In this document: positions 7,694 to 16,212 of the stretch, one piece after another
Position numbering within the stretch: the stretch's first letter is position 1
How the letters are laid out: each line of letters opens with the position of its first letter
Assembly: GCA_041392165.1 (NCBI GenBank)
Contig: JAWKMN010000001.1
Coordinates: 248,001 to 312,000 of the forward strand
Length of the DNA stretch: 64,000 bases
Direction of reading: 5' to 3'
From: Arenibacter sp041392165
GTDB lineage: Bacteria > Bacteroidota > Bacteroidia > Flavobacteriales > Flavobacteriaceae
Made by a program: the position numbers and the translations under genes
Notes under the pieces: model-generated
The model's input: the letters and a program-made list of their open reading frames with translations, nothing else
What the model was told of the DNA's origin: nothing
The model's database searches: none

Positions 7694-8949
7694 ATGAAAG
7701 ATTATTCTGTTTCAAAACATAATTCATTGTATACCATTGGCCTTAACTACAAAAAGGCAGATGCACAAGTGCGTGGTAAATTTAGCCTGGACGATAATGC
7801 TTTGGATAGCATACTGGAACAGGCTAAGCAAATAGGATTGGACGGTCTTTGGTGACCTCAACCTGCAACCGTACAGAATTGCATGGATTTGCCCAGCACC
7901 CCTACCAACTTATAAAATTATTGTGCGATAATACGCATGGCACCGTAGAAGAATTCCAGGAAGTAGCCTATGTGTACAAAAATAACGACTCCATAAACCA
8001 TCTGTTCAGGATGGGAACGGGATTGGATAGCCAAATTTTGGGCGATTTCGAAATTATCAGTCAATTACGACAAAGCTTCAATCGCTCAAAAAAACAGCAA
8101 ATTGCCAATCCATTTTTAGAGCGTTTGTGCAACTCCGTAATCCAGGCCAGTAAAAGAATAAAGAACGAAACCAATATTTCTTCGGGTGCCACATCGGTTG
8201 CCTTTGCCTCGGTACAATATATCATAAATAACATTCCGGACATATCCGAAAAAAACATACTATTGTTCGGAACGGGAAAAATAGGTAGAAATACCTGTGA
8301 AAATTTAATAAAGCATACCAAAAATTCACACATCACCCTAATCAACCGTACCAAGGACAAGGCCGAGCAAATAGCGGGTAAATTTAATTTGATAGTTAAG
8401 AATTACGGGGATCTACAGACCGAAATCAGAAACACCGATGTACTTATAGTAGCAACCGGGGCACAATCGCCCACCATTTCCAAAGAGTTGATCTACACCA
8501 AAAAGCCTTTATTGATTCTGGACCTTTCCATTCCAAAAAATGTGTCGGACAATGTAACCGATTTGGAAAATGTGACCGTAATACATTTGGACCATCTATC
8601 CCAAATGACGGATGACACCCTTGAAAAAAGAAAGGAATCCATACCCCAAGCAGAGGCAATTATCGAAGAAGTAAAGGACGAATTTATAAAATGGCTGGAC
8701 ACCAGAAAGTTTGCTCCGGTCATTAAGGCCCTTAAGAAAAAGTTGAAGACCATGAAGGACGAGGAATTGGATTTCCAAAGTAAAAAGCTCTCCAATTTCG
8801 ATTCCGCACAGGCCGATATTGTTTCTGAACGCATTATTCAGAAAATCACCAAACAATTTGCAAATCACCTCAAGGATACGGAAATAGACTCCGATACCAG
8901 TTTAGAGCTTATACAACGAGTCTTTCAACTAGAAGTGGAGTCTAAATGA
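7694..8949 (+). CDS. hemA: Glutamyl-tRNA reductase, with an apparent frameshift near codon 52
   Basis: First committed step of C5 tetrapyrrole synthesis: glutamyl-tRNA to glutamate-1-semialdehyde, NADPH-dependent. The N-terminus (from ATG 7694: SLYTIGLNYKKADAQVRGKF) is in one frame and reaches TGA at 7853-7855. From the catalytic segment VTSTCNRTELHG (nucleophile Cys) onward the protein is in another frame to 8949. One extra T in the TTT at 7848-7850 would join them as GLDGLLVTSTCNRTE, about 418 residues, the normal length. The NADPH domain (ILLFGTGKIGRNTC) and the C-terminal dimerisation helices are intact. The gene overlaps hemC by 4 bases (ATGA). An alternative TTG start at 7849 would lack the first beta-strand. 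An assembly error is the simplest explanation. Confidence 0.88.
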
Positions 8950-9857
8950 GCAAAATAATACGTATTGGTACCCGCGATAGTGAATTGGCCCTCTGGCAAG
9001 CACATACGGTTCGGGACCAACTGGAAACCCTTGGTTATAACACCCAGATCATCTCAGTAAAATCTACCGGAGACCTATTGCTGGATAAGCCCTTATACGA
9101 ACTGGGGATTACCGGAATCTTTACCAAAACCTTGGATATCGCCATGATAAACGGCAAGGTGGACATTGCGGTTCATTCCATGAAGGATGTGCCCACGAAA
9201 CTTCCCAAAGGAATTGTGCAAAGCGCAGTTTTGCCCAGGGCAAGTACACAAGATATTTTGGTCTATAAGGATCTGGATTTTTTAGACTCCAACGGTACAA
9301 TTGCTACAGGAAGCCTCCGCAGACAGGCACAATGGTTAAACAAATACCCTTCCCATAAGGTAGTGGACCTCAGGGGAAATGTAAACACCCGACTCCAAAA
9401 ACTTCAGGACGGCCCATGGAACGGGGCCATATTTGCAAAGGCCGGCTTGGAGCGTATAGAGGTCCTGCCCCAAAACCATTTGGACCTGGATTGGATGGTA
9501 CCGGCACCTGCACAAGGAGCCATGGTAGTAGTTAGTATGGAAAACGACCGGTATACCACCGAGGCCGTCCGCAAGTTGAACCATCCCGCTACGGATATAT
9601 GCACCCATGTAGAAAGGGAATTTCTACAAGTACTGGAAGGGGGCTGTACCGCGCCCATTGGCGCCTTGGCCAATACAGAAAAAGATGAACTCCATTTTGA
9701 AGGGGTATTATTATCCTTGGACGGGACACGGAAACTATCCATCAAAAAATCTATTTCCCTTCAAGATTATATTGGTTTTGGAAAGTTGTGCGCACAGGAA
9801 ATTTTGAGCAATGGAGGATTGGAAGTCATGATGAAAATAAAAAAGGAACTGGCTTAA
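8946..9857 (+). CDS. hemC: Hydroxymethylbilane synthase (porphobilinogen deaminase)
   Basis: 303 residues, normal for HemC. It polymerises four porphobilinogens into hydroxymethylbilane. Visible: the start IIRIGTRDSELALWQA, the active-site region DIAVHSMKDVPT, the arginine-rich GSLRRQAQW, the Arg-Gly loop VDLRGNVNTRL, and the dipyrromethane-anchoring cysteine Cys234 in EGGCTAPIGA. It starts inside the last codons of hemA (4-base overlap), so the two are translationally coupled. hemD follows after 31 bases. Confidence 0.97.
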   Translation: MSKIIRIGTRDSELALWQAHTVRDQLETLGYNTQIISVKSTGDLLLDKPLYELGITGIFTKTLDIAMINGKVDIAVHSMKDVPTKLPKGIVQSAVLPRASTQDILVYKDLDFLDSNGTIATGSLRRQAQWLNKYPSHKVVDLRGNVNTRLQKLQDGPWNGAIFAKAGLERIEVLPQNHLDLDWMVPAPAQGAMVVVSMENDRYTTEAVRKLNHPATDICTHVEREFLQVLEGGCTAPIGALANTEKDELHFEGVLLSLDGTRKLSIKKSISLQDYIGFGKLCAQEILSNGGLEVMMKIKKELA

Positions 9858-9888
9858 CCCCTGCTCTACAAATAGAAACCCAAGCACA

Positions 9889-10596
9889 ATGAGCATGACC
9901 ATTCTATCTACAAAAATCCTGACCTCCTCCCAAAAATCCATGCTGGCCCATGCCGACATACAGCTTGAGGATTATGATGCCATTAAGATCGACTACCTGA
10001 CGAAGACCCAAATAGATCCCAATTTCAAAAATATTATTTTCACCAGCCAAAATACCGTAAAGGTCTTTCTAAAGATAATAGGACCTAAAAAACTTAGGAA
10101 CAATACATATTCCGGCTTTTGCGTAGGTGAAAAAACAAAATCCGTCTTGGAAAATAACGGCATAAAAGTCTTGGAAATGACCAATTATGGTGCAGAATTG
10201 GCCAAAATATTAGTGACCAAATACCAAAATGAATCTTTTTTATTCATCTGCGGGGATAAACGCCGGAATGAGATCCCCTCCTTTCTAACAAAACATAATG
10301 TTAGATTTAAGGAACAGATAGTATACCAAAATAGTCCAAATCCCATTACCTTTACTGCCAATTTTGATGGTATATTGTTTTTTAGCCCCAGTGCTATTGC
10401 AAGTTATACCACCAAGAACAAGATAAAAAACAGTGTGGCCTTTTGCATTGGTACCACTACGGCCTCCGAAGCGCAAAAGCATACCAAAAAGATTATCATT
10501 TCGGAAAAACCAACTATAGAAAGTGTCTTGGAAAAAGCGATAGAATATAGTGCATCCAACAAAATTCAAATATGGCCGTTTAACGAAAATCCCTGA
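9889..10596 (+). CDS. hemD: Uroporphyrinogen-III synthase
   Basis: 235 residues. It cyclises hydroxymethylbilane with inversion of ring D. Sequence conservation in this family is low, but the two-domain pattern is present: IIFTSQNTVKVFLK near residue 50, FCVGEKTKSVLENNG, GAELAKIL, FLFICGDKRRNEIPSFL and the closing DGILFFSPSAIASY with VAFCIGTTTASEAQ. The position between hemC and hemE supports the call. A second ATG lies two codons into the frame, so the exact start is uncertain by two residues. Confidence 0.93.
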   Translation: MSMTILSTKILTSSQKSMLAHADIQLEDYDAIKIDYLTKTQIDPNFKNIIFTSQNTVKVFLKIIGPKKLRNNTYSGFCVGEKTKSVLENNGIKVLEMTNYGAELAKILVTKYQNESFLFICGDKRRNEIPSFLTKHNVRFKEQIVYQNSPNPITFTANFDGILFFSPSAIASYTTKNKIKNSVAFCIGTTTASEAQKHTKKIIISEKPTIESVLEKAIEYSASNKIQIWPFNENP

Positions 10597-10649
10597 AAAA
10601 TAATAGTAAGGAATACGTAAACATCGGGCAATAAATACAGCATTAAATT

Positions 10650-11681
10650 ATGAGTATAAAAAATGATTTATTCTTAAGAGCTTTAAAAGGAGAAACCGTA
10701 GAACGACCACCGGTCTGGATGATGCGTCAAGCAGGAAGATATTTACCGGAATTTATGGCCATTCGGGAGAAATACGACTTCTTTACCCGCTGTAGGACTC
10801 CGGAACTGGCCAGTGAAATTACAGTACAACCCATACGCAGATATGGTATGGATGCAGCTATTTTGTTCAGTGATATTTTGGTGATCCCTCAGGCCATGAA
10901 TATTGAGGTCCAAATGAAACCCAATTTTGGACCGTACCTGCCAAAGCCCGTACAGGATCAAAAAGGGGTAGATGAAGTTGTAGTCCCGGACGTGAATGTG
11001 GAATTGGATTATGTAATGCAGGCCATTAAAGCCACCAAGGAGCTGCTGAACAACGACATCCCTTTGATCGGTTTCGCCGGTTCCCCATGGACCATTCTTT
11101 GCTATGTAGTTCAAGGGCAAGGAAGTAAGACCTTTGATAAGGCCAAGGAATTTTGCTTTACCCATCCGGTAGCCGCCCATCAGCTGCTTCAAAAAATCAC
11201 GGACACCACCATAGCCTATTTAAAAGCCAAGGTAAATGCGGGCGTAAATGCCGTACAGGTTTTCGATTCTTGGGGAGGTATGCTATCGCCGGTAGATTAT
11301 CAAGAATTTTCATTTAATTATATTCAGCAAATTATAGACGCCCTTAAAGAAGAAGCCCCTGTAATCGTATTTGGCAAAGGATGTTGGTTTGCCCTTGGGG
11401 ACATGGCCAGATCGGGTGCTTCGGCACTGGGTGTGGATTGGACCTGCTCCGCTAAAAATGCACGCTACCTCTCCGGGGGCCAAATTACACTGCAAGGCAA
11501 TTTTGACCCGGCAAGATTGCTATCTCCCCCAGCGGTGATCAAAAAAATGGTCGTGCAAATGATCAATGAATTTGGAAAGGATAAATATATAGTAAATCTT
11601 GGCCATGGCATCTTGCCCAATGTACCCTTGGACAATGCAAAGGCCTTTATAGATGCGGTAAAGGAATACGGACAACATTAG
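10650..11681 (+). CDS. hemE: Uroporphyrinogen decarboxylase
   Basis: 343 residues. It removes four acetate carboxyls from uroporphyrinogen III to give coproporphyrinogen III. Family signatures are clear: PPVWMMRQAGRYLPEF near the N-terminus, ILFSDILVIPQAM with the essential Asp, GFAGSPWTILCYVVQG, VQVFDSWGGMLSP and the C-terminal LGHGILPNVPLDN. It is the fourth hem gene in order and ends the tight part of the cluster; a 160-base gap with a weak hairpin follows. Confidence 0.97.
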   Translation: MSIKNDLFLRALKGETVERPPVWMMRQAGRYLPEFMAIREKYDFFTRCRTPELASEITVQPIRRYGMDAAILFSDILVIPQAMNIEVQMKPNFGPYLPKPVQDQKGVDEVVVPDVNVELDYVMQAIKATKELLNNDIPLIGFAGSPWTILCYVVQGQGSKTFDKAKEFCFTHPVAAHQLLQKITDTTIAYLKAKVNAGVNAVQVFDSWGGMLSPVDYQEFSFNYIQQIIDALKEEAPVIVFGKGCWFALGDMARSGASALGVDWTCSAKNARYLSGGQITLQGNFDPARLLSPPAVIKKMVVQMINEFGKDKYIVNLGHGILPNVPLDNAKAFIDAVKEYGQH

Positions 11682-11692
11682 TATGGGCGTAT

Positions 11693-11722
11693 CCCTTTTT
11701 CCTCTTTGCAGGGAAAAAAGGG
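11693..11722 (+). terminator. Possible hairpin after hemE
   Basis: CCCTTTTTCC at 11693-11702 can pair imperfectly with GGGAAAAAAGGG at 11711-11722. No strong T run follows, so at most a weak or attenuating terminator. Confidence 0.3.
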
Positions 11723-11842
11723 TCGCGCTTTCCGTTATATCTTTTATTTTTTTTAACTGTGGTATGTTTTACCTAAAAACCTTAACTGTAGTCCAAAAAA
11801 ATAAAAGGATGTCACTGCAATCGCTTACGCAAAACCAAAAGT

Positions 11843-12592
11843 ATGATCAACCATATACTTAACGGTATCAAAGCTTATTCGGGCACTTTTAAGATCATCT
11901 CTAATTTGGGGCTCTGGAAATATTTCTGGATTCCCGTCCTCATCAGTTTAATAAGCGCAGCCCTCATTTTTACATCGGCCTATGCCCTATCCGATAATAT
12001 TGGCCAATTCCTTTCTCAATGGTGGGTTTGGGACTGGGGAAAACAAACAGTGATTCTGATAAGCGATATCTTTGGTGGCCTTCTAATAATTGTATTTGGC
12101 TTCATCCTGTACAAACACATTGTCATGGCCCTATCGGCACCTTTTATGGGTCCGGTCTCCGAAAAAATTGAAGCCCATCTATTGGGAAATACGACACCGA
12201 ACCCCAGAAACACCAACTATATGGAACAACTCTGGCGGGGAATCCGTATCAATCTAAGAAACCTGATGATGGAAATTTTGTTGACCATTCCAATTTTATT
12301 AATCGGTTTAATTCCAATAATCGGGTTGGTTTCAACGGTCCTTATATTTCTATTACAGGCCTATTACGCTGGTTTTGGCAATATGGACTATACCCTGGAG
12401 CGACATTTTAAATATCGTGAAAGCATAAACTTTGTTCGAAAGAACAAAGGCATTGCCATAGGCAATGGAATTGTTTTTATGCTCTTTCTATTTGTTCCGG
12501 TAATTGGTATAATCCTAGTACTGCCACTATCGGTAACAGCAGCAACCATAAGGACGGTAGAACTATTGAAAGTGGAAAAAGAAATTGGATAA
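11843..12592 (+). CDS. EI24 domain membrane protein
   Basis: 249 residues with about four hydrophobic segments: ISLISAALIFTSAYAL, VILISDIFGGLLIIVFGFIL, ILLTIPILLIGLIPIIGLVS and GIVFMLFLFVPVIGIILVLP. The spacing, and the GYTLERH-like motif seen here as DYTLERHFKYRES, fit the EI24/CysZ family. CysZ imports sulphate in Proteobacteria; homologues in Bacteroidota hem clusters have no settled function. It is in line with hemE, 160 bases downstream, and is followed directly by the REP cluster. Confidence 0.82.
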   Translation: MINHILNGIKAYSGTFKIISNLGLWKYFWIPVLISLISAALIFTSAYALSDNIGQFLSQWWVWDWGKQTVILISDIFGGLLIIVFGFILYKHIVMALSAPFMGPVSEKIEAHLLGNTTPNPRNTNYMEQLWRGIRINLRNLMMEILLTIPILLIGLIPIIGLVSTVLIFLLQAYYAGFGNMDYTLERHFKYRESINFVRKNKGIAIGNGIVFMLFLFVPVIGIILVLPLSVTAATIRTVELLKVEKEIG

Positions 12593-12608
12593 CCTAAAAG
12601 CGGCAGCA

Positions 12609-12804
12609 AGACCTGCAAGGTTTCCAAAACCTTGTAGGTCTAAGCACAGGAAACCGAAAAACAATTGCCCAATGGCAAAGGAATAAAACCTACAAGGTCG
12701 AACAGACCTTGCAGGTTATGCAACCAAAAGAAAGGAATGCAACATTAAACCCGCAAAGTGAAGCGGAAACAAGACCTGCAAGGTTTCCAAAACCTTGTAG
12801 GTCT
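12609..12804. repeat. REP cluster (BIME-like), left copy
   Basis: Three hairpins: AGACCTGCAAGG...CCTTGTAGGTCT at 12609-12641, AACCTACAAGGTC...GACCTTGCAGGTT at 12687-12717 in inverted type, and a repeat of the first at 12772-12804. The linkers contain GGAAACCGAAAAAC and CCCGCAAAGTG. The whole 196-bp block recurs almost unchanged at 13440-13636 as a direct repeat on the other side of the transposase gene. Confidence 0.9.
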
Positions 12805-12844
12805 GAATCAGATACGAATTCTGGAATTCTGAAAAACAACAAAA

Positions 12845-13411
12845 ATGAAACTGGAAAAACTCGAGCAGGATTGTTATTATCATATATACAACCGAGGAAT
12901 AAACGGTGGACATATATTCAAATCCGATGAAAATAAAAGCTATTTCTTAAAACTGATCAATAAGTATTTGTCGGACAAAGTTTCCATCCTTGCTTATTGC
13001 TTAATGGACAACCATTACCATATGGCGGTTCAGATCATTGAAGAAGAGAAAAAAGTAACCCAATCATTTTCCAATCTTTTCAATGCCTATGCCAAAGCTT
13101 TCAATAAAATGCACAATAGAACGGGCAGTCTCTTCGAAAAGCATTTTAAAAGAATTAGAGTTCAAGATACCAAATATTTAAGAAACCTGATTGTCTATAT
13201 AAATACAAATCCTGAATACCATGGAATGATTAAAGATTATAAAACATACGAATATTCATCTTATCGCGCCATTATTTCCAACTCTAAAGACATATTATCA
13301 ATGATAATTGCAAAAGAAGAAGTAATAAATCTTTTTGAGGATATTGAGAATTTTAAATATTTGCATCAACAAAAAAGAACATTGGATCTGAACATATTGG
13401 ATACTGATTAA
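12845..13411 (+). CDS. REP-associated tyrosine transposase (RAYT, Y1/HUH family)
   Basis: 188 residues. The Y1 transposase fold is indicated by YYHIYNRGINGGHIF near the start, the metal-binding HxH in MDNHYHM (His57, His59) and a candidate catalytic tyrosine, Tyr118, in VYINTNPEYHGM. RAYTs nick single-stranded REP DNA and are thought to spread REP elements; they are single-copy and not classical insertion sequences. The flanking three-hairpin clusters are the expected cognate REPs. The arms contain GTAG, the tetranucleotide used by known RAYT systems. The gene interrupts the hem cluster. Confidence 0.9.
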   Translation: MKLEKLEQDCYYHIYNRGINGGHIFKSDENKSYFLKLINKYLSDKVSILAYCLMDNHYHMAVQIIEEEKKVTQSFSNLFNAYAKAFNKMHNRTGSLFEKHFKRIRVQDTKYLRNLIVYINTNPEYHGMIKDYKTYEYSSYRAIISNSKDILSMIIAKEEVINLFEDIENFKYLHQQKRTLDLNILDTD

Positions 13412-13439
13412 AAATACTTATAATGTTAAAATGATGGCC

Positions 13440-13636
13440 AGACCTGCAAGGTTTCCAAAACCTTGTAGGTCTAAGTACAGGAAACCGAAAAAACAACTGA
13501 CCGATGGCAAGGAAACAAAACCTACAAGGTCGGGTAGACCTTGCAGGTTAGGCAACCAAAAGAAAAAAATGCAACACAAAACCCGCAAAGTGGAGCGGAA
13601 ACAAGACCTGCAAGGTTTCCAAAACCTTGTAGGTCT
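13440..13636. repeat. REP cluster (BIME-like), right copy
   Basis: Direct repeat of 12609-12804: hairpins at 13440-13472, 13519-13549 and 13604-13636, with nearly identical linkers (46 and 54 bases against 45 and 54 on the left). The last hairpin ends 20 bases before the hemF start codon, so it lies in the hemF leader. Confidence 0.9.
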
Positions 13637-13656
13637 AAAAACAGAAAACTCAAAAC

Positions 13657-14559
13657 ATGAAAGATAAATTTTACGCATACATACAACTACTACAGGATAG
13701 GATTACCTCCAAATTGGAAATGGTAGACGGTTTGGCCAAATTCAAAGAAGACCTATGGGAAAGACCCGAAGGCGGGGGGGGACGGTCAAGAATCATAGAA
13801 AATGGGGCGGTGTTTGAAAAAGGCGGTGTAAACATCTCTGCCGTTCATGGAGCCCTGCCAGAAAGTATGCAAAACTATTTTGGTGTAGCGGAGGCCGATT
13901 TTTTCGCCTGTGGCCTAAGCCTTGTCATTCACCCCAAAAACCCCATGGTCCCAACTGTACACGCCAACTGGCGGTATTTTGAAATGTACGACAAGCAGGG
14001 AAATATGGTAGACCAGTGGTTTGGTGGCGGACAGGACCTCACCCCATACTACCTTTTTGACGAGGATGCCCAACACTTTCATAAAGTATGCAAGGAAGCC
14101 TGTGACAAACATAATCCTGGCTTTTATACCACCTATAAGGCAAAGTGCGACGATTATTTCTGGAATACCCATAGGAACGAAGCACGAGGTGTTGGTGGCC
14201 TATTTTACGATTACTGTAAAGCCACCGATAATATGGACATGGAAGACTGGTACCATTTTGAAACCGAAGTGGGCAATAGCTTCTTGGAAGCCTACATCCC
14301 TATCGTGGAAAAAAGAAAAGACTTGCCCTATACCAAAGAACAACGGGATTGGCAGGAAATCCGTCGTGGTCGTTATGTAGAGTTTAACCTGGTTCATGAC
14401 AAGGGCACCCTGTTCGGACTAAAGACCAATGGGAGAATAGAAAGTATCCTTATGAGCCTACCTCCCCATGTACAATGGGTTTATAACCATCATCCGGAAA
14501 AAGGAAGTGAAGAAGAGCGCTTATTAAAAGTACTTGCCCAACCCAAGGAATGGATATAA
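13657..14559 (+). CDS. hemF: Oxygen-dependent coproporphyrinogen III oxidase
   Basis: 300 residues, normal length. It converts coproporphyrinogen III to protoporphyrinogen IX using O2, which points to aerobic haem synthesis. Signatures: GGGGRSRIIENGAVFEKGGV near residue 40, HPKNPMVPTVHANWRYFE, WFGGGQDLTPYY, EARGVGGLFYDY and RGRYVEFNLVHDKGTLFGL. It sits just downstream of the REP/RAYT insertion, so its transcription must pass through REP hairpins or start at a promoter inside or near the repeat. Confidence 0.97.
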   Translation: MKDKFYAYIQLLQDRITSKLEMVDGLAKFKEDLWERPEGGGGRSRIIENGAVFEKGGVNISAVHGALPESMQNYFGVAEADFFACGLSLVIHPKNPMVPTVHANWRYFEMYDKQGNMVDQWFGGGQDLTPYYLFDEDAQHFHKVCKEACDKHNPGFYTTYKAKCDDYFWNTHRNEARGVGGLFYDYCKATDNMDMEDWYHFETEVGNSFLEAYIPIVEKRKDLPYTKEQRDWQEIRRGRYVEFNLVHDKGTLFGLKTNGRIESILMSLPPHVQWVYNHHPEKGSEEERLLKVLAQPKEWI

Positions 14560-14578
14560 CAAAATTAAAAACAGTACA

Positions 14579-14677
14579 ATGGGCAAACAAGGGAAGGAAA
14601 CCCGGAAAGAGCAACTGGAGGCAATTGTAGCCAATCATCGGGAACAACAAAATCTGACCAAGAACGGTAACCAATAA
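14579..14677 (+). CDS. Possible 32-residue small protein
   Basis: ATG at 14579 gives MGKQGKETRKEQLEAIVANH and so on to NGNQ. It is highly charged, 19 bases after hemF and in the same direction, and its composition suggests a short helix. No family is recognised. It may be a translated small ORF or chance. Confidence 0.3.
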   Translation: MGKQGKETRKEQLEAIVANHREQQNLTKNGNQ

Positions 14678-14723
14678 TTAACACAAAAGACTTAGGCTAA
14701 GTATAAATCATTAAACAAAAAAC

Positions 14724-15110
14724 ATGGATTGTCCCTGTGGATCCCATAAATCCTACACCGATTGCTGTGAATTGGCACATTTAGACCTCAAATCCGTTAG
14801 GACAGCGGAACAATTAATGCGTTCCCGTTATTCCGCCTTTGTACTGGGCAATGGAAATTATTTGATGGATAGTCACCACAGCTCTACCAGACCAATTAAG
14901 GAAAAGAAATCTATTGAAGCTTGGGCCAAATCCGTAAGTTGGATCCGGTTGGAAATTTTGGACAGGGAAAAAGGAGAATTAAACGACCAAAATGGTACCA
15001 TTACCTTTGACGCCTATTTTTTTAAAAACGGCAAGGTGGATGTGATTCATGAAAAGTCGGAATTCGTAAAGGAAAAAGGTTTTTGGATGTATTTGGGCAT
15101 AGCGGAATAA
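14724..15110 (+). CDS. YchJ-family protein with N-terminal SEC-C motif
   Basis: 128 residues. The N-terminus MDCPCGSHKSYTDCC is a SEC-C zinc-binding motif (CxC...CC), and the rest matches the YchJ/UPF0225 fold (LMRSRYSAFVLGNGNYLMDS, WIRLEILD, ITFDAYFF, EKSEFVKEKGFWMYL). YchJ proteins have an NTF2-like fold with no established activity. It lies between hemF and hemB in the same orientation, but conserved linkage to haem synthesis is not something I can establish. Confidence 0.88.
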   Translation: MDCPCGSHKSYTDCCELAHLDLKSVRTAEQLMRSRYSAFVLGNGNYLMDSHHSSTRPIKEKKSIEAWAKSVSWIRLEILDREKGELNDQNGTITFDAYFFKNGKVDVIHEKSEFVKEKGFWMYLGIAE

Positions 15111-15157
15111 TAATAGGATTAACCCATTCAATTATTAAAATTTAAGACTTGTTCCTT

Positions 15158-15165
15158 TATCTTTG
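15158..15165 (+). promoter_or_regulatory. -7 promoter element of hemB
   Basis: TATCTTTG fits TAnnTTTG, 20 bases before the hemB ATG (15186), suggesting hemB has its own promoter. Confidence 0.55.
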
Positions 15166-15185
15166 AATATTAAAATAAACGTAAA

Positions 15186-16160
15186 ATGTACCCATTAAGA
15201 AGAAATAGAAGACTCCGAACCAATGAGTCCATTAGATCTCTGATCCGTGAAACCATTATTTCACCAAACGACTTTTTAGTACCACTTTTTGTTGTGGAAG
15301 GCCAAGGGGTGAAGGAAGAAATTGCATCCATGCCCAATTATTACCGATATAGCTTGGACCTATTGGAGAAGGAAGCAAAAGATCTTTGGGCCATGGGGCT
15401 TAGATCCGTGTTGCTCTTTGTTAAGGTCCCGGACCATTTAAAGGACAATAAGGGCAAGGAAGCCGTCAACCCCAAAGGTCTGATGCAAAGGGCCATTAAA
15501 ACGGTTAAAAACGCCTGTCCCGAAATGTTGGTAATGACCGATGTTGCCCTGGATCCCTATTCTTCCTATGGACATGATGGCATTGTGGCGGACGGACAGA
15601 TCGTTAACGACGACACCGTAGAGGTTTTGGCCCATATGAGCGTAAGCCATGCACAGGCAGGAGCCGATTTTGTAGCGCCCAGCGATATGATGGACGGCAG
15701 AATATTGAGTATTAGGGAAGCCTTGGAAGAAGAAGGGTTTATAGATACCGGTATTATGAGCTATAGCGCCAAATATGCGAGTGCCTTTTACGGTCCCTTC
15801 AGGGATGCCCTGGATTCCGCCCCAGGCTTTGGCGACAAAAAAACCTATCAAATGGATTATGCCAACAGGTTTGAGGCTATTAAGGAAACAGAAATGGACA
15901 TTGATGAGGGTGCGGATATCGTTATGGTCAAACCCGGCCTTTGCTATCTGGATATTGTAAGGGAAATAAAAAACGAGGTGGATGTTCCGGTAGCGGTATA
16001 CCAGGTTTCCGGGGAATATGCTATGGTAAAAGCCGCCTCCGAAAAAGGATGGCTGGACCACGATGCCGTTATGATGGAACAGTTGACCGCCATTAAAAGG
16101 GCCGGGGCCAATATCATTGCCAGCTATTTTGCAAAGGATGTGGTACGCGTCTTGGGCTGA
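15186..16160 (+). CDS. hemB: Delta-aminolevulinic acid dehydratase (porphobilinogen synthase)
   Basis: 324 residues. It condenses two 5-aminolevulinates into porphobilinogen. The two Schiff-base lysines are in IMSYSAKYASAFYGPFRDA and DIVMVKPGLCYLDI. The metal-site region TDVALDPYSSYGHDG shows Asp/Ser where zinc-dependent enzymes carry cysteines, so a Mg-type (non-zinc) enzyme is likely. It is the last hem gene in the window; hemL, hemH and an enzyme for protoporphyrinogen oxidation are not present here. Confidence 0.97.
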   Translation: MYPLRRNRRLRTNESIRSLIRETIISPNDFLVPLFVVEGQGVKEEIASMPNYYRYSLDLLEKEAKDLWAMGLRSVLLFVKVPDHLKDNKGKEAVNPKGLMQRAIKTVKNACPEMLVMTDVALDPYSSYGHDGIVADGQIVNDDTVEVLAHMSVSHAQAGADFVAPSDMMDGRILSIREALEEEGFIDTGIMSYSAKYASAFYGPFRDALDSAPGFGDKKTYQMDYANRFEAIKETEMDIDEGADIVMVKPGLCYLDIVREIKNEVDVPVAVYQVSGEYAMVKAASEKGWLDHDAVMMEQLTAIKRAGANIIASYFAKDVVRVLG

Positions 16161-16212
16161 TCCCATACACAATAGGATAAAAAACACCGGCCAAATTAAT
16201 TTGACATTACAA

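Noticed and set aside
7840..7860. Programmed frameshift in hemA
   Set aside because: CTTTGG is not a slippery heptamer and no downstream stimulatory structure is obvious; a base-call error is simpler.
12709..12930. ORFs across the REP clusters (12709-12930, 13431-13667)
   Set aside because: They translate the hairpins (RPARFPKPCRS repeats) and are artefacts of the repeat.
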